9,763 bases of DNA from Clostridia bacterium (GTDB taxonomy: Bacteria > Bacillota_A > Clostridia > Oscillospirales > CAG-272). The position numbers and the translations under genes were made by a program. The DNA is taken from NCBI GenBank assembly GCA_017453335.1, contig JAFTKI010000058.1:1-9763 (forward strand). The letters are read 5' to 3'. Position 1 is the first letter of the stretch. The number at the start of each line of letters is the position of its first letter. The notes below the pieces were generated by a model. It saw only the letters and a program-made list of their open reading frames with translations, searched no databases and was not told the origin of the DNA. Positions 1 to 6,170 of this stretch are shown here, one piece after another.

Positions 1-174
1 CCCCTTGATCGAAACGGTTTGTCCGTCGATGCTTTTCAGATATTCGTAGCTTGCAGAGGTTTTAAAGCTGAGGGAGATCGCCTCGGTATTCTCTTCATCG
101 CCGCAAGCAGGCAGCATCACAATCATCATCAGTACTGCCAGGATCAGGCAGATCATTTTTTTCATCTGTTTCAT
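1..174 (-). CDS. Lipoprotein, 5' part only (runs off the left edge)
   Basis: The first 58 codons of a surface lipoprotein are present. The product has a Lys-containing N-terminus, a hydrophobic signal stretch (about residues 7-20) and a lipobox LPAC with the lipidated cysteine at residue 24. An acidic linker (GDEENTE) and the start of the mature domain follow. An AGGAGG site overlaps the stop codon of the upstream permease and lies 7 bases before the ATG; a TTG immediately upstream is in frame but less likely. Spacing of 12 bases to the permease implies one transcript and one system. The visible stretch YLKSIDGQTVSIKG resembles the start of small domains (DUF3299-like) that accompany His-rich ABC permeases in some metal-uptake loci. 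That resemblance is a memory-based inference from a short fragment. The lipoprotein call is firm and the domain is not. Confidence 0.8.
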   Translation of the reverse strand, partial: MKQMKKMICLILAVLMMIVMLPACGDEENTEAISLSFKTSASYEYLKSIDGQTVSIKG

Positions 175-186
175 CAATGCTCCTCC

Positions 187-1392
187 TTATTCGGATATAC
201 TGTCCTTCTTTGACAGAAAGAACGTCCATATCACCGTGGGCAATACGCTGATCAGGAAAACTCCAAGCAGGATGATCAGCTCGGCGGGATAGGTTTTGGA
301 AATATTCAGAACAACGCCCATAGAGGCAACATAGTCGCTCATCAGCCATAGACAGAGCTTTGACACGCCAAATGCCAGTCCCGTTGAAACAAGTCCTACC
401 AGGCTGTTCTGGATAATATACAGCAGGTTGATGCGCTTCATGCTGATACCGATCAGACGCATGAGCGAGATCTCCTTTGCGCTGTTATACATATTGAGCA
501 GCGTGATGATCGAGATCACCATGATATTCATGATCAGGATCACCGCACACAGCACGAAAACGATATACTTCGTGTTGTCGGCATCCTCCAGCACGTCGCG
601 CACGATCGCCATGGGCTCGATTGCCTGCAAGGTAAAGCTGTCGCCTTCCCGTTCGGTCAGGATCTTACCGTCATACTCGTTGACGATCTGCATCGCATAA
701 GCGGGGTTCTTGGTGTTGACCAGAACGGCGCACACGGTATTGTGCTCGTGCTCATGCTCTTCTTCCTCTTCGTGTTCTTCCTGTTCTTCGTGATCATGCA
801 CCTCCCAAAGCGTGCGGATCTGCGTGAAGACTACATTATCAAACGAGGAATAGCTTTCCTTAAGAATTCCCACCACGGTCAACCCCTGTGCGTGTGTATC
901 GGTTGTATTGGCGGAATGGCTTGTGTAGATCACGTCTCCCACCTCAAGCTCGTTGTATTTTGCAACACCGGCACCTACAACCACCTCCAAAGTGGCGTTA
1001 TCATCCATCATTCTGCCATCGGACAGTTCCTTTTTATCAAGAAATGCCGCCTTCGTGCCAACCACACCGTAGCCGTTATAATTATCTGCCATGGCAAACG
1101 GGATCACAGATGTGACTCTGCTGTCTTGGGAAAGCATGGAAACCACCGAATACGGGATCGTGCCAAGTGGTTCCTCCGTGAAATACATGGTATTCATGGC
1201 AAGCTGGGTTTTGCTTCCCGCAGGGCCTACGATTACCGAATAATATCCCGCGTTTTCGGTGATACCGTCGTCTACCTGATTGGCTACGTTAAAGGCAAGC
1301 ACGCCGATTCCCGCAGAAATAACAATGGAAAGCACGATCAGGATGATCTGAACCTTCTTGATCGCCATGTTCTTGAGTGCGAATCTGAACAT
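187..1392 (-). CDS. MacB/FtsX-type ABC transporter permease with His/Glu-rich extracytoplasmic loop
   Basis: A 401-residue integral membrane protein with the MacB/LolE/FtsX layout. TM1 is at about residues 14-37, then a large extracytoplasmic domain (about 38-275), then three helices at about 276-298, 322-344 and 370-392, which form the FtsX domain. In this family ATP hydrolysis by the partner ATPase drives movement of the extracytoplasmic domain rather than classical substrate passage. Residues 199-217 are almost only Glu, Gln and Asp with six His, in HxH and HEHEH patterns, as expected of a metal-binding loop. The start is set by an AGGAGG site (1402-1407) 9 bases before the ATG at 1392. 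An in-frame ATG at 1416 lies inside the ATPase gene and lacks a site. The ATPase stop is one base away (TGAGATG), so the two are translationally coupled. The family call is secure; the metal role is inferred. Confidence 0.9.
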   Translation of the reverse strand: MFRFALKNMAIKKVQIILIVLSIVISAGIGVLAFNVANQVDDGITENAGYYSVIVGPAGSKTQLAMNTMYFTEEPLGTIPYSVVSMLSQDSRVTSVIPFAMADNYNGYGVVGTKAAFLDKKELSDGRMMDDNATLEVVVGAGVAKYNELEVGDVIYTSHSANTTDTHAQGLTVVGILKESYSSFDNVVFTQIRTLWEVHDHEEQEEHEEEEEHEHEHNTVCAVLVNTKNPAYAMQIVNEYDGKILTEREGDSFTLQAIEPMAIVRDVLEDADNTKYIVFVLCAVILIMNIMVISIITLLNMYNSAKEISLMRLIGISMKRINLLYIIQNSLVGLVSTGLAFGVSKLCLWLMSDYVASMGVVLNISKTYPAELIILLGVFLISVLPTVIWTFFLSKKDSISE

Positions 1393-1393
1393 C

Positions 1394-2056
1394 TCAGTCA
1401 CCCTCCTTTCCGCCAACGGTATCTCTCATACCGCTTGTCATCTCATTCATATCGATGATCTCGTCAAAGTATTTTGCCAAGCGATCGTCATGGGTGACGG
1501 CGATCAGCGTTTTTCCTTCCGAAATATCGGTCAATTCACGGATCACCTGCTCACCGATCGCAAAATTGAGGTTTCCCGTCGGTTCGTCGGCAAGAATGAT
1601 CTCGGGGTTCTTAACCAGGGCGCGCGCAATCGCAACCCGTTGCTTTTGACCGCCCGAAAGATGCTTGATCTTGGCATTCTTCTTTTCGAGAATATCCAGC
1701 TTTTTCAGCAGCTCGTCGGCTCCCGAGGTGTCAACCCCTTCCAATCGGAGAATATTGATGTTGTCAATGACCGTCATCTCGTTGATGAGTTTAAAATCCT
1801 GAAAAATATAACCGATTTTTTCAATGCGGAACTTATCCTTCTCTTTTTGAGAGCGCTCGTTCATGGGAGTACCGTCTATCACGATACTTCCCTTCGTGGG
1901 CGAGAGGATCCCCGCAATCATGTTCAGGAGTGTGGATTTTCCGCACCCCGATGCTCCGAGGAGCATATAGGATTTTCCGGTCTTAAAGACCAGATCCTTG
2001 TATTCTATTTCAGTTTCGTTCTGAAACTGCTTTGTTACATCTTTGATTTCTATCAT
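1394..2056 (-). CDS. ABC transporter ATP-binding protein (MacB/LolD-type)
   Basis: A 220-residue ATPase with all motifs intact: Walker A GASGCGKST (34-42), Q-loop Gln86 in YIFQDF, signature LSGGQKQR (133-140), Walker B IILADEPTGNL (153-163) and switch His189 in VTHD. The ADEPTGNL version and the length place it in the MacB/LolD/FtsE branch that pairs with FtsX-type permeases, and such a permease follows one base after its stop. An AAAGGA site sits about 10 bases before the ATG. It would sit on the cytoplasmic face as a dimer and power the permease. The substrate cannot be read from the ATPase; only the neighbours (His-rich loop, Cys-rich small membrane protein, lipoprotein) suggest a metal. 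Confidence 0.95.
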   Translation of the reverse strand: MIEIKDVTKQFQNETEIEYKDLVFKTGKSYMLLGASGCGKSTLLNMIAGILSPTKGSIVIDGTPMNERSQKEKDKFRIEKIGYIFQDFKLINEMTVIDNINILRLEGVDTSGADELLKKLDILEKKNAKIKHLSGGQKQRVAIARALVKNPEIILADEPTGNLNFAIGEQVIRELTDISEGKTLIAVTHDDRLAKYFDEIIDMNEMTSGMRDTVGGKEGD

Positions 2057-2081
2057 TTAGAGCTTTTCCTTTCAAAATTCA

Positions 2082-2101
2082 TTCGTAAAATAAGCTACGA
2101 A
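2082..2101. repeat. Short inverted repeat between membrane protein gene and ATPase gene
   Basis: TTCGTA (2082-2087) and TACGAA (2096-2101) form a perfect 6-base inverted repeat with an 8-base spacer, in the 51-base gap upstream of the ATPase. A second pairing is possible between ATTCGT (2081-2086) and ACGAAT (2101-2106). It could be a small mRNA hairpin or an operator half-site pair. There is no T-tract, so it does not look like a terminator, and it does not match the Zur box I know from Bacillus. It is short enough to arise by chance. Confidence 0.35.
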
Positions 2102-2107
2102 CGAATC

Positions 2108-2392
2108 TTAATCGGATAGCTTTACTTTTAATTTGACAGGTGTGCTTGATCGTTGTACGATATCAGATTCTTTGCTGTATCCGATCCTGCAAGAGTACAT
2201 TGTTTCTGCACAAGAAACTGCAACGGCAAGCAAAAGCGCAAATGACAGCAGATCCTTGATATTCTTTGCAAGCAAGCAGATCGGACAGTTGATGCAGCAT
2301 TCATGCTCAATAATCCCGTATGCGCTTGCAAGAAACAGCAGCAGGAGTAATACACACAGCACAACCAGCACTGTTATGATCTTTTTATTCAT
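2108..2392 (-). CDS. Small membrane protein with HxCCxxCPxC motif
   Basis: A 94-residue protein with two predicted helices, at about residues 5-26 and 47-65. Between them lies a short segment with H30, C32, C33, C36 and C39 in the pattern H-x-C-C-x2-C-P-x-C, which looks like a metal or redox site at the membrane surface. By the positive-inside rule (MNKK at the front) the motif probably faces outward, though this is not certain. An AAAGGA site 7-8 bases before the ATG supports the start. It is 51 bases upstream of the ABC ATPase and 45 bases downstream of the dehydrogenase. I see no convincing promoter in that 45-base gap, so it may be read from an upstream promoter. Its place ahead of an ABC pair with a His-rich loop suggests a helper in metal handling. 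I do not recognise a named family with certainty. Confidence 0.75.
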   Translation of the reverse strand: MNKKIITVLVVLCVLLLLLFLASAYGIIEHECCINCPICLLAKNIKDLLSFALLLAVAVSCAETMYSCRIGYSKESDIVQRSSTPVKLKVKLSD

Positions 2393-2437
2393 TGATTTCG
2401 TCCTTTATTGAGAAAGCATTGATTGCAAGCAAAATGA

Positions 2438-3394
2438 TCAACTCTTCAAATCGATCCGATTTCTTTCTCCGCCCGCTAAAAAAGAGTCGATATTTTGCTC
2501 GATTTCGTCCAAGAGACGCACGCGGGTTTCATATCCGCCCCACGCCATGTGAGGTGTCAGACAAACATTCGGAAGCCCCAAAAGCTTGGAGAGCGGATGG
2601 TGCGCTGGCATCGGCTCGGCGCTGTAAACATCCACGCCCAGTCCTGCAAGCTTTCCCTGCAGGATCGCGTCCGCAAGTGCCTCTTCATCGGTAACGGCAC
2701 CGCGCGCAACGTTGATCACGATCGCGGAGGGCTTGAGAAGTGCAATTCTCTCACGGTTGATGATGTGGCGCGTTTGTTCATTCAGCGGTGTGTGGATCGA
2801 CAATATATCACTTTCACGGCACAGCGTTTCTACGTCAACACATTCAACGCCATCGATCGGTGTTCTTTTGCACACGATCACCCGACAGCCAAGTGCTTTT
2901 GCCACGGAACCGACCTGCTGTCCGATATTTCCATAGCCCAGAATTCCCCATGTTTTGCCGTAAATTTCATGATAACAGGGCGTCAGACAGTTGGCAACAC
3001 CGCCGTTCGTATAAGCGCCGCTATCAACGTGCCGTTGGTATTCGGACAGATGTGTAAGAAGTGACAGTGCCATCGCCACCGTGACCTGTGCCACGCATTG
3101 CGTAGAATAACCCACCACGTTGCAGACGGCGATCCCGTTTGCTCGGCAAAAAGCCGTATCCACGTTGTCAAATCCGGTTGCGGTGATGCAGATCAGACGC
3201 AGTTTTTTTGCCGTTGTCAGATTGGACGCGTTCAGCTTGATCTTATTGACCACAACGACATCGGCAGTTTCGATCCGCTCTGCCACCGCCTCGGGTGCGG
3301 TTGAGTGATATTCGGTTACAGTACCGAAGCGATTGAACTGTTTGGTGGTAATATCATTGCCCAGCGTTGCAACATCCAAAAAAACAATATGCAT
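2438..3394 (-). CDS. D-2-hydroxyacid dehydrogenase (glycerate dehydrogenase-like)
   Basis: A cytosolic 318-residue oxidoreductase of the D-isomer-specific 2-hydroxyacid dehydrogenase family, interconverting a 2-ketoacid and a D-2-hydroxyacid with a nicotinamide cofactor. The nucleotide-binding loop is GYGNIG (153-158). The catalytic set is Arg231 (NVARG), Glu260 (YSAEP) and His282 (TPHMAW). The second Rossmann strand ends VIVCKRTP (172-179) where NAD-preferring members usually carry an Asp, so basic residues there point toward NADP. The start at 3394 is preferred: AAAGGA lies about 10 bases upstream, and the promoter at 3430-3458 would start RNA near 3423. The in-frame ATG at 3421 would therefore be nearly leaderless and has no site. 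The exact substrate (hydroxypyruvate, glyoxylate or another ketoacid) cannot be told from sequence alone. Confidence 0.93.
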   Translation of the reverse strand: MHIVFLDVATLGNDITTKQFNRFGTVTEYHSTAPEAVAERIETADVVVVNKIKLNASNLTTAKKLRLICITATGFDNVDTAFCRANGIAVCNVVGYSTQCVAQVTVAMALSLLTHLSEYQRHVDSGAYTNGGVANCLTPCYHEIYGKTWGILGYGNIGQQVGSVAKALGCRVIVCKRTPIDGVECVDVETLCRESDILSIHTPLNEQTRHIINRERIALLKPSAIVINVARGAVTDEEALADAILQGKLAGLGVDVYSAEPMPAHHPLSKLLGLPNVCLTPHMAWGGYETRVRLLDEIEQNIDSFLAGGERNRIDLKS

Positions 3395-3429
3395 GATTTT
3401 CCGATCCTTTCTTGATTGCATCGCTTCTA

Positions 3430-3458
3430 ATTATACCGCAAAATGAAAAATCCGTCAA
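3430..3458 (-). promoter_or_regulatory. Sigma-A promoter for the dehydrogenase
   Basis: On the minus strand TTGACG (3458-3453) and TATAAT (3435-3430) are separated by exactly 17 bases. Transcription would start near 3423, about 29 bases before the dehydrogenase ATG at 3394. No terminator is visible before the downstream ABC module, so this promoter may also feed that module. Confidence 0.88.
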
Positions 3459-3487
3459 TATAAAACACAAATATTTAACAAAAGCTC

Positions 3488-3516
3488 TTGAAAAAAGACT
3501 TGCTTTCGGCTATAAT
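3488..3516 (+). promoter_or_regulatory. Sigma-A promoter for ireB-ribF-S11 peptidase
   Basis: TTGAAA (3488-3493) and a perfect TATAAT (3511-3516) with a 17-base spacer. The start point would be near 3523, giving an approximately 34-base leader before the ireB ATG. It is divergent from, and 30 bases away from, the dehydrogenase promoter, so a regulator bound between them could affect both. Confidence 0.9.
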
Positions 3517-3556
3517 TATATTGAGAATTTTTTGCCTTCTTTGAAAGGAGCTTTTC

Positions 3557-3802
3557 ATGAATACCGAACAGAAAAACACAATATCCGCGGACGAGCCTAC
3601 CAATTCCCGCGAAATTCTGCGGGAGGTCTACGAGGCGATGAGCGAAAAGGGATACAACCCGATCGGACAGATCGTAGGCTACTTGCTTTCCGAGGATCCT
3701 ACCTACATCACCAACTATAAAAACGCACGTGCTCTGATCCGAAAGATCGACCGTGACGAACTGATGGGTGAATTGGTCAAAAATTATCTGGAGTTGAACT
3801 GA
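3557..3802 (+). CDS. ireB: IreB family regulatory phosphoprotein (UPF0297)
   Basis: An 81-residue soluble protein matching the IreB/YrzL family. The hallmark core is [18 protein letters not shown] (residues 18-35), then [16 protein letters not shown] and [14 protein letters not shown], with the family's usual ending ELVKNYLE. In Enterococcus faecalis, IreB is a dimeric substrate of the PASTA kinase IreK, phosphorylated on N-terminal threonines, and it restrains cephalosporin resistance. Here Thr3 and Thr8 in the unstructured N-terminus are candidate sites (inference). AAAGGAG lies 6 bases before the ATG. In many Firmicutes this gene sits with alaS and ruvX; here it instead heads a run with ribF 4 bases downstream and an S11 peptidase. 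Confidence 0.95.
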   Translation: MNTEQKNTISADEPTNSREILREVYEAMSEKGYNPIGQIVGYLLSEDPTYITNYKNARALIRKIDRDELMGELVKNYLELN

Positions 3803-3806
3803 GCGC

Positions 3807-4739
3807 ATGGTCGATCTTGTTTGTATTTCACTGCCCGACAGAACAGTGGTCGATATTCCCGAGAAAACGATCGTCTGCTTAGGAAATTTCGACGGTGTCC
3901 ACATGGCACACCGCGAGCTTTTGAAGCAAGCAGAGCGTTTGCAGAAAGAGACTTTTCCCGATGCGGCACGCTGTGTGTTTTCCTTTCACGAGCCCTCATG
4001 GGCGACCATTTCTAAGGAAAATCCGAAATTTTTGTCCACAGAAGAAGAACGCCTGTCAAGCTTTTTTGAGGCAGGAATTGAGTATGCGATTCTCTGTTCC
4101 TTCGGTGCAATCCGCGATCACTCCCCCGAGCAATTTGTCAAGGAAGTACTTTTGAACGGCTGTCACTGTGTGGCGGCGGTTTGCGGCTTCAACTATCGGT
4201 TTGGTAAAATGGGCGCGGGAACACCCAATCAGCTTCGCGCCTTACTGAATACGCCTGTTGCCGTACAAAACGAAGTTGTTTTGCTTGGAGACACGGTCAG
4301 TTCCTCGCGCATCCGTGCCCTTTTGTCCGGCGGAGATGTCAAGACCGCGGCGATGCTTTTGGGCGCTCCCTATTCATTGACCGCAAAGGTGATCCACGGC
4401 AAAGCGCTTGGAAAACAACTGGGATTCCCTACCATAAACCAAGAAATTCCCCCCAAAAAGATGATTCCGCGATGCGGCGTTTACCTGACTTCCTGTCGGA
4501 TCGATGGCGTGCAGTATTACGGAGTCACTAACATCGGTGTTCGTCCCACGGTGGATCGGGTTGCCGTACCGAATTGCGAAACACATCTTTTGGATGTTGA
4601 GAAGGATCTTTACGACAAAACCGTAACCGTTTCCTTCTTGGATTTTTTACGTCCCGAAAAAAGATTCTCCTCGGTGGAGGAGCTTTGCAGTCAGATGCAA
4701 CGGGATATTGATGCGGCGCGCAGGCTTTTGCCGCACTGA
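3807..4739 (+). CDS. ribF: Bifunctional riboflavin kinase / FAD synthetase
   Basis: A 310-residue RibF of normal length, converting riboflavin to FMN and FMN to FAD in the cytosol. The N-terminal adenylyltransferase half has GNFDGVH (26-32), GFNYRFG (127-133) and a VSSSRIR segment (164-170). The C-terminal kinase half has VIHGKALGKQLGFPTIN (195-211), including the PTxN metal/ATP motif, then NIGVRPTVD (242-250) and ETHLLD (258-263) with the probable catalytic Glu258. The kinase half looks intact. The first half has drifted: the HxGH motif reads HMAH (32-35), the usual PHP segment reads HEPSW, and ISSTxIR has Ser for Thr. The ATG lies 4 bases after the ireB stop with only a weak GGAG about 13 bases upstream, so translation is probably coupled to ireB. 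Confidence 0.95.
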   Translation: MVDLVCISLPDRTVVDIPEKTIVCLGNFDGVHMAHRELLKQAERLQKETFPDAARCVFSFHEPSWATISKENPKFLSTEEERLSSFFEAGIEYAILCSFGAIRDHSPEQFVKEVLLNGCHCVAAVCGFNYRFGKMGAGTPNQLRALLNTPVAVQNEVVLLGDTVSSSRIRALLSGGDVKTAAMLLGAPYSLTAKVIHGKALGKQLGFPTINQEIPPKKMIPRCGVYLTSCRIDGVQYYGVTNIGVRPTVDRVAVPNCETHLLDVEKDLYDKTVTVSFLDFLRPEKRFSSVEELCSQMQRDIDAARRLLPH

Positions 4740-4762
4740 GAGAAAGGATTTGATAGAAACCA

Positions 4763-6124
4763 ATGCAAAAAAGGCACAACATGATGAAGCGGACTATCCT
4801 CTTGTGTCTGTTATCGATGCTTTTGCCGATTTTCGGGGTATCGGTTTCGGCAGACTTGCCGGCCTTGCCGAGCCTTGACGGTGCCAATGCGGTCTATTTT
4901 GCGCACGTTGAGAGCGGATCGGTTGTATGTGAGAAAAATTCCGCACAACAGGTCGCGGCAGGCTCTTCGGTAAAGGTGATGTCGGGACTGCTCCTTTGCG
5001 AGCATCTCGGCAACAGGCAGAACGAGACCGTTACGGTAACCGAAGACATGGTGATCGATAGCTACGGATATCGGCTTTACATCGAGGCGGGAGATACCAT
5101 TTCCGTCGGTCAGCTCTTATACGCCGCTGTTTGCGGCAGCTACAACGATGCTTATGACGTGCTGGCGTGCTACGTGGCAGGCTCCAAGAATGCTTTTGTG
5201 GCACTGATGAACCAAAGGGCCGCTACGTTGGGCGCATCTCAAACGCTTTTTACAGATCCGTCGGGTATTGATGACAGTTCCCGAACAACCGCCGCCGATA
5301 TGGGTAAGATCGCGTTGGCGGCATCCAAAAATGCTTTGTATATGGAGATCAACAGCACGGTTCGGTATGCATTCCGCGCCACAGAACTGTTACCCGACAA
5401 AACCGTGTACAACCCCAACGCCCTGCTCTCCTCCTCTACCACCGTGGGATATACCAATTCCCGTTGCCACGGAATGAGTGCAGGACAAACCACCCTGGGA
5501 GGAGCTTGCGTGGTCACGCTTGCCGATAACGGAGAAGAACAGTATATATCGGTGGTTCTGGGAGGATCGGTTACGGAGACCGAAAACCACGCGTATCTGT
5601 TGACCAATCGCATCATTGGATGGGTATATGCTTCTTATACATACATGGAGGTGATCTCGCCCGATACCGAGCTGTGCAGCATTCCCGTTACCGTTTCGGA
5701 CGTAACAACCGAATTGGACGTGCGCGTGAAGGAATCCTGTTTTCTTTACCTTCCCAAAAGCTACGAGATCGGAAAGGACATCGTTTACAGCATCCGATTG
5801 ATCAACGACGAGCTGGAGGCTCCTGTGGATGACGGTGCGTTTGTCGGTTACGTTGCGATCCTGCAGGAAGGACAAACCTTAACAACACTTCCCTTATATA
5901 CCGTTGGAAGTGCAGAAAGAAGTGAGTTTATCAGCAGCATGAACTCGATCCAGGAGATTACAACATCGCGCGCATTTGTAGCAGGTGCGATATTCTTTGT
6001 TGTGGTTCTTACGGGGTGGATCGTAACCGAAACGGTCATCATCCGCCGCAGACGGCACAAGTGGGACAAATACTTCAGCATGAAAATGTCACCGCTTCCC
6101 TTCGATGAAAAAAAGAAAAAATAA
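4763..6124 (+). CDS. D-alanyl-D-alanine carboxypeptidase-like protein (peptidase S11), membrane anchored, KTG motif altered
   Basis: A 453-residue exported protein of the low-molecular-weight penicillin-binding protein family, which trims D-Ala from peptidoglycan stem peptides outside the membrane. It has a signal peptide ending near VSVSA-D (residue 30), then SSVK (68-71) for SxxK and SYN (126-128) for SxN. Where the third motif KTG is expected, after an HGM segment, the sequence reads SAG (239-241), so the usual lysine is missing. A beta-rich C-terminal region (about 300-385) precedes a transmembrane anchor (about 404-427) and a basic 26-residue tail. Start choice is uncertain. ATG 4763 follows an AGAAAGGA site by 14 bases, which is long. 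ATG 4781 or 4784, with AAAAAGG 6-9 bases ahead, would give a neater signal peptide. It is the last gene before the terminator at 6129-6156. Confidence 0.88.
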   Translation: MQKRHNMMKRTILLCLLSMLLPIFGVSVSADLPALPSLDGANAVYFAHVESGSVVCEKNSAQQVAAGSSVKVMSGLLLCEHLGNRQNETVTVTEDMVIDSYGYRLYIEAGDTISVGQLLYAAVCGSYNDAYDVLACYVAGSKNAFVALMNQRAATLGASQTLFTDPSGIDDSSRTTAADMGKIALAASKNALYMEINSTVRYAFRATELLPDKTVYNPNALLSSSTTVGYTNSRCHGMSAGQTTLGGACVVTLADNGEEQYISVVLGGSVTETENHAYLLTNRIIGWVYASYTYMEVISPDTELCSIPVTVSDVTTELDVRVKESCFLYLPKSYEIGKDIVYSIRLINDELEAPVDDGAFVGYVAILQEGQTLTTLPLYTVGSAERSEFISSMNSIQEITTSRAFVAGAIFFVVVLTGWIVTETVIIRRRRHKWDKYFSMKMSPLPFDEKKKK

Positions 6125-6128
6125 AAGT

Positions 6129-6156
6129 GCGGCGCTTGCAAAACTGCAAGCGCCGC
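6129..6156. terminator. Bidirectional intrinsic terminator between convergent genes
   Basis: A perfect 12-base stem (6129-6140 pairing with 6145-6156, starting GCGGCGCTTGCA) closes a 4-base AAAC loop. Rightward the stem is followed by TTTCTT, a modest U-tract. Leftward it is followed by a long T-rich run, the complement of the A-rich end of the S11 gene. It lies between the S11 stop (6124) and the antiporter stop (6171) and serves both convergent transcripts. Confidence 0.93.
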
Positions 6157-6170
6157 TTTCTTGATTCGTA

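Noticed and set aside
742..1458. 238-codon plus-strand frame with a Phe/Leu-rich start
   Set aside because: The hydrophobic start is only the reverse complement of the His/Glu-rich loop codons of the permease.
1358..2119. 253-codon open frame on the plus strand
   Set aside because: Antisense to the ABC ATPase with its complete Walker and signature motifs; no support of its own.
2393..2437. Possible promoter or terminator in the gap between dehydrogenase and small membrane protein genes
   Set aside because: Only weak -35/-10 matches that overlap the ribosome site, and only a 5-base imperfect hairpin without a T-tract, so neither can be supported.
3395..3421. Upstream in-frame ATG at 3421 for the dehydrogenase
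   Set aside because: It would sit about 2 bases from the predicted RNA start, has no ribosome site, and the family N-terminus begins at the ATG at 3394.
3535..3550. Possible hairpin CCTT...AAGG covering the ireB ribosome site
   Set aside because: Only about four base pairs; too weak to propose as a regulatory structure.
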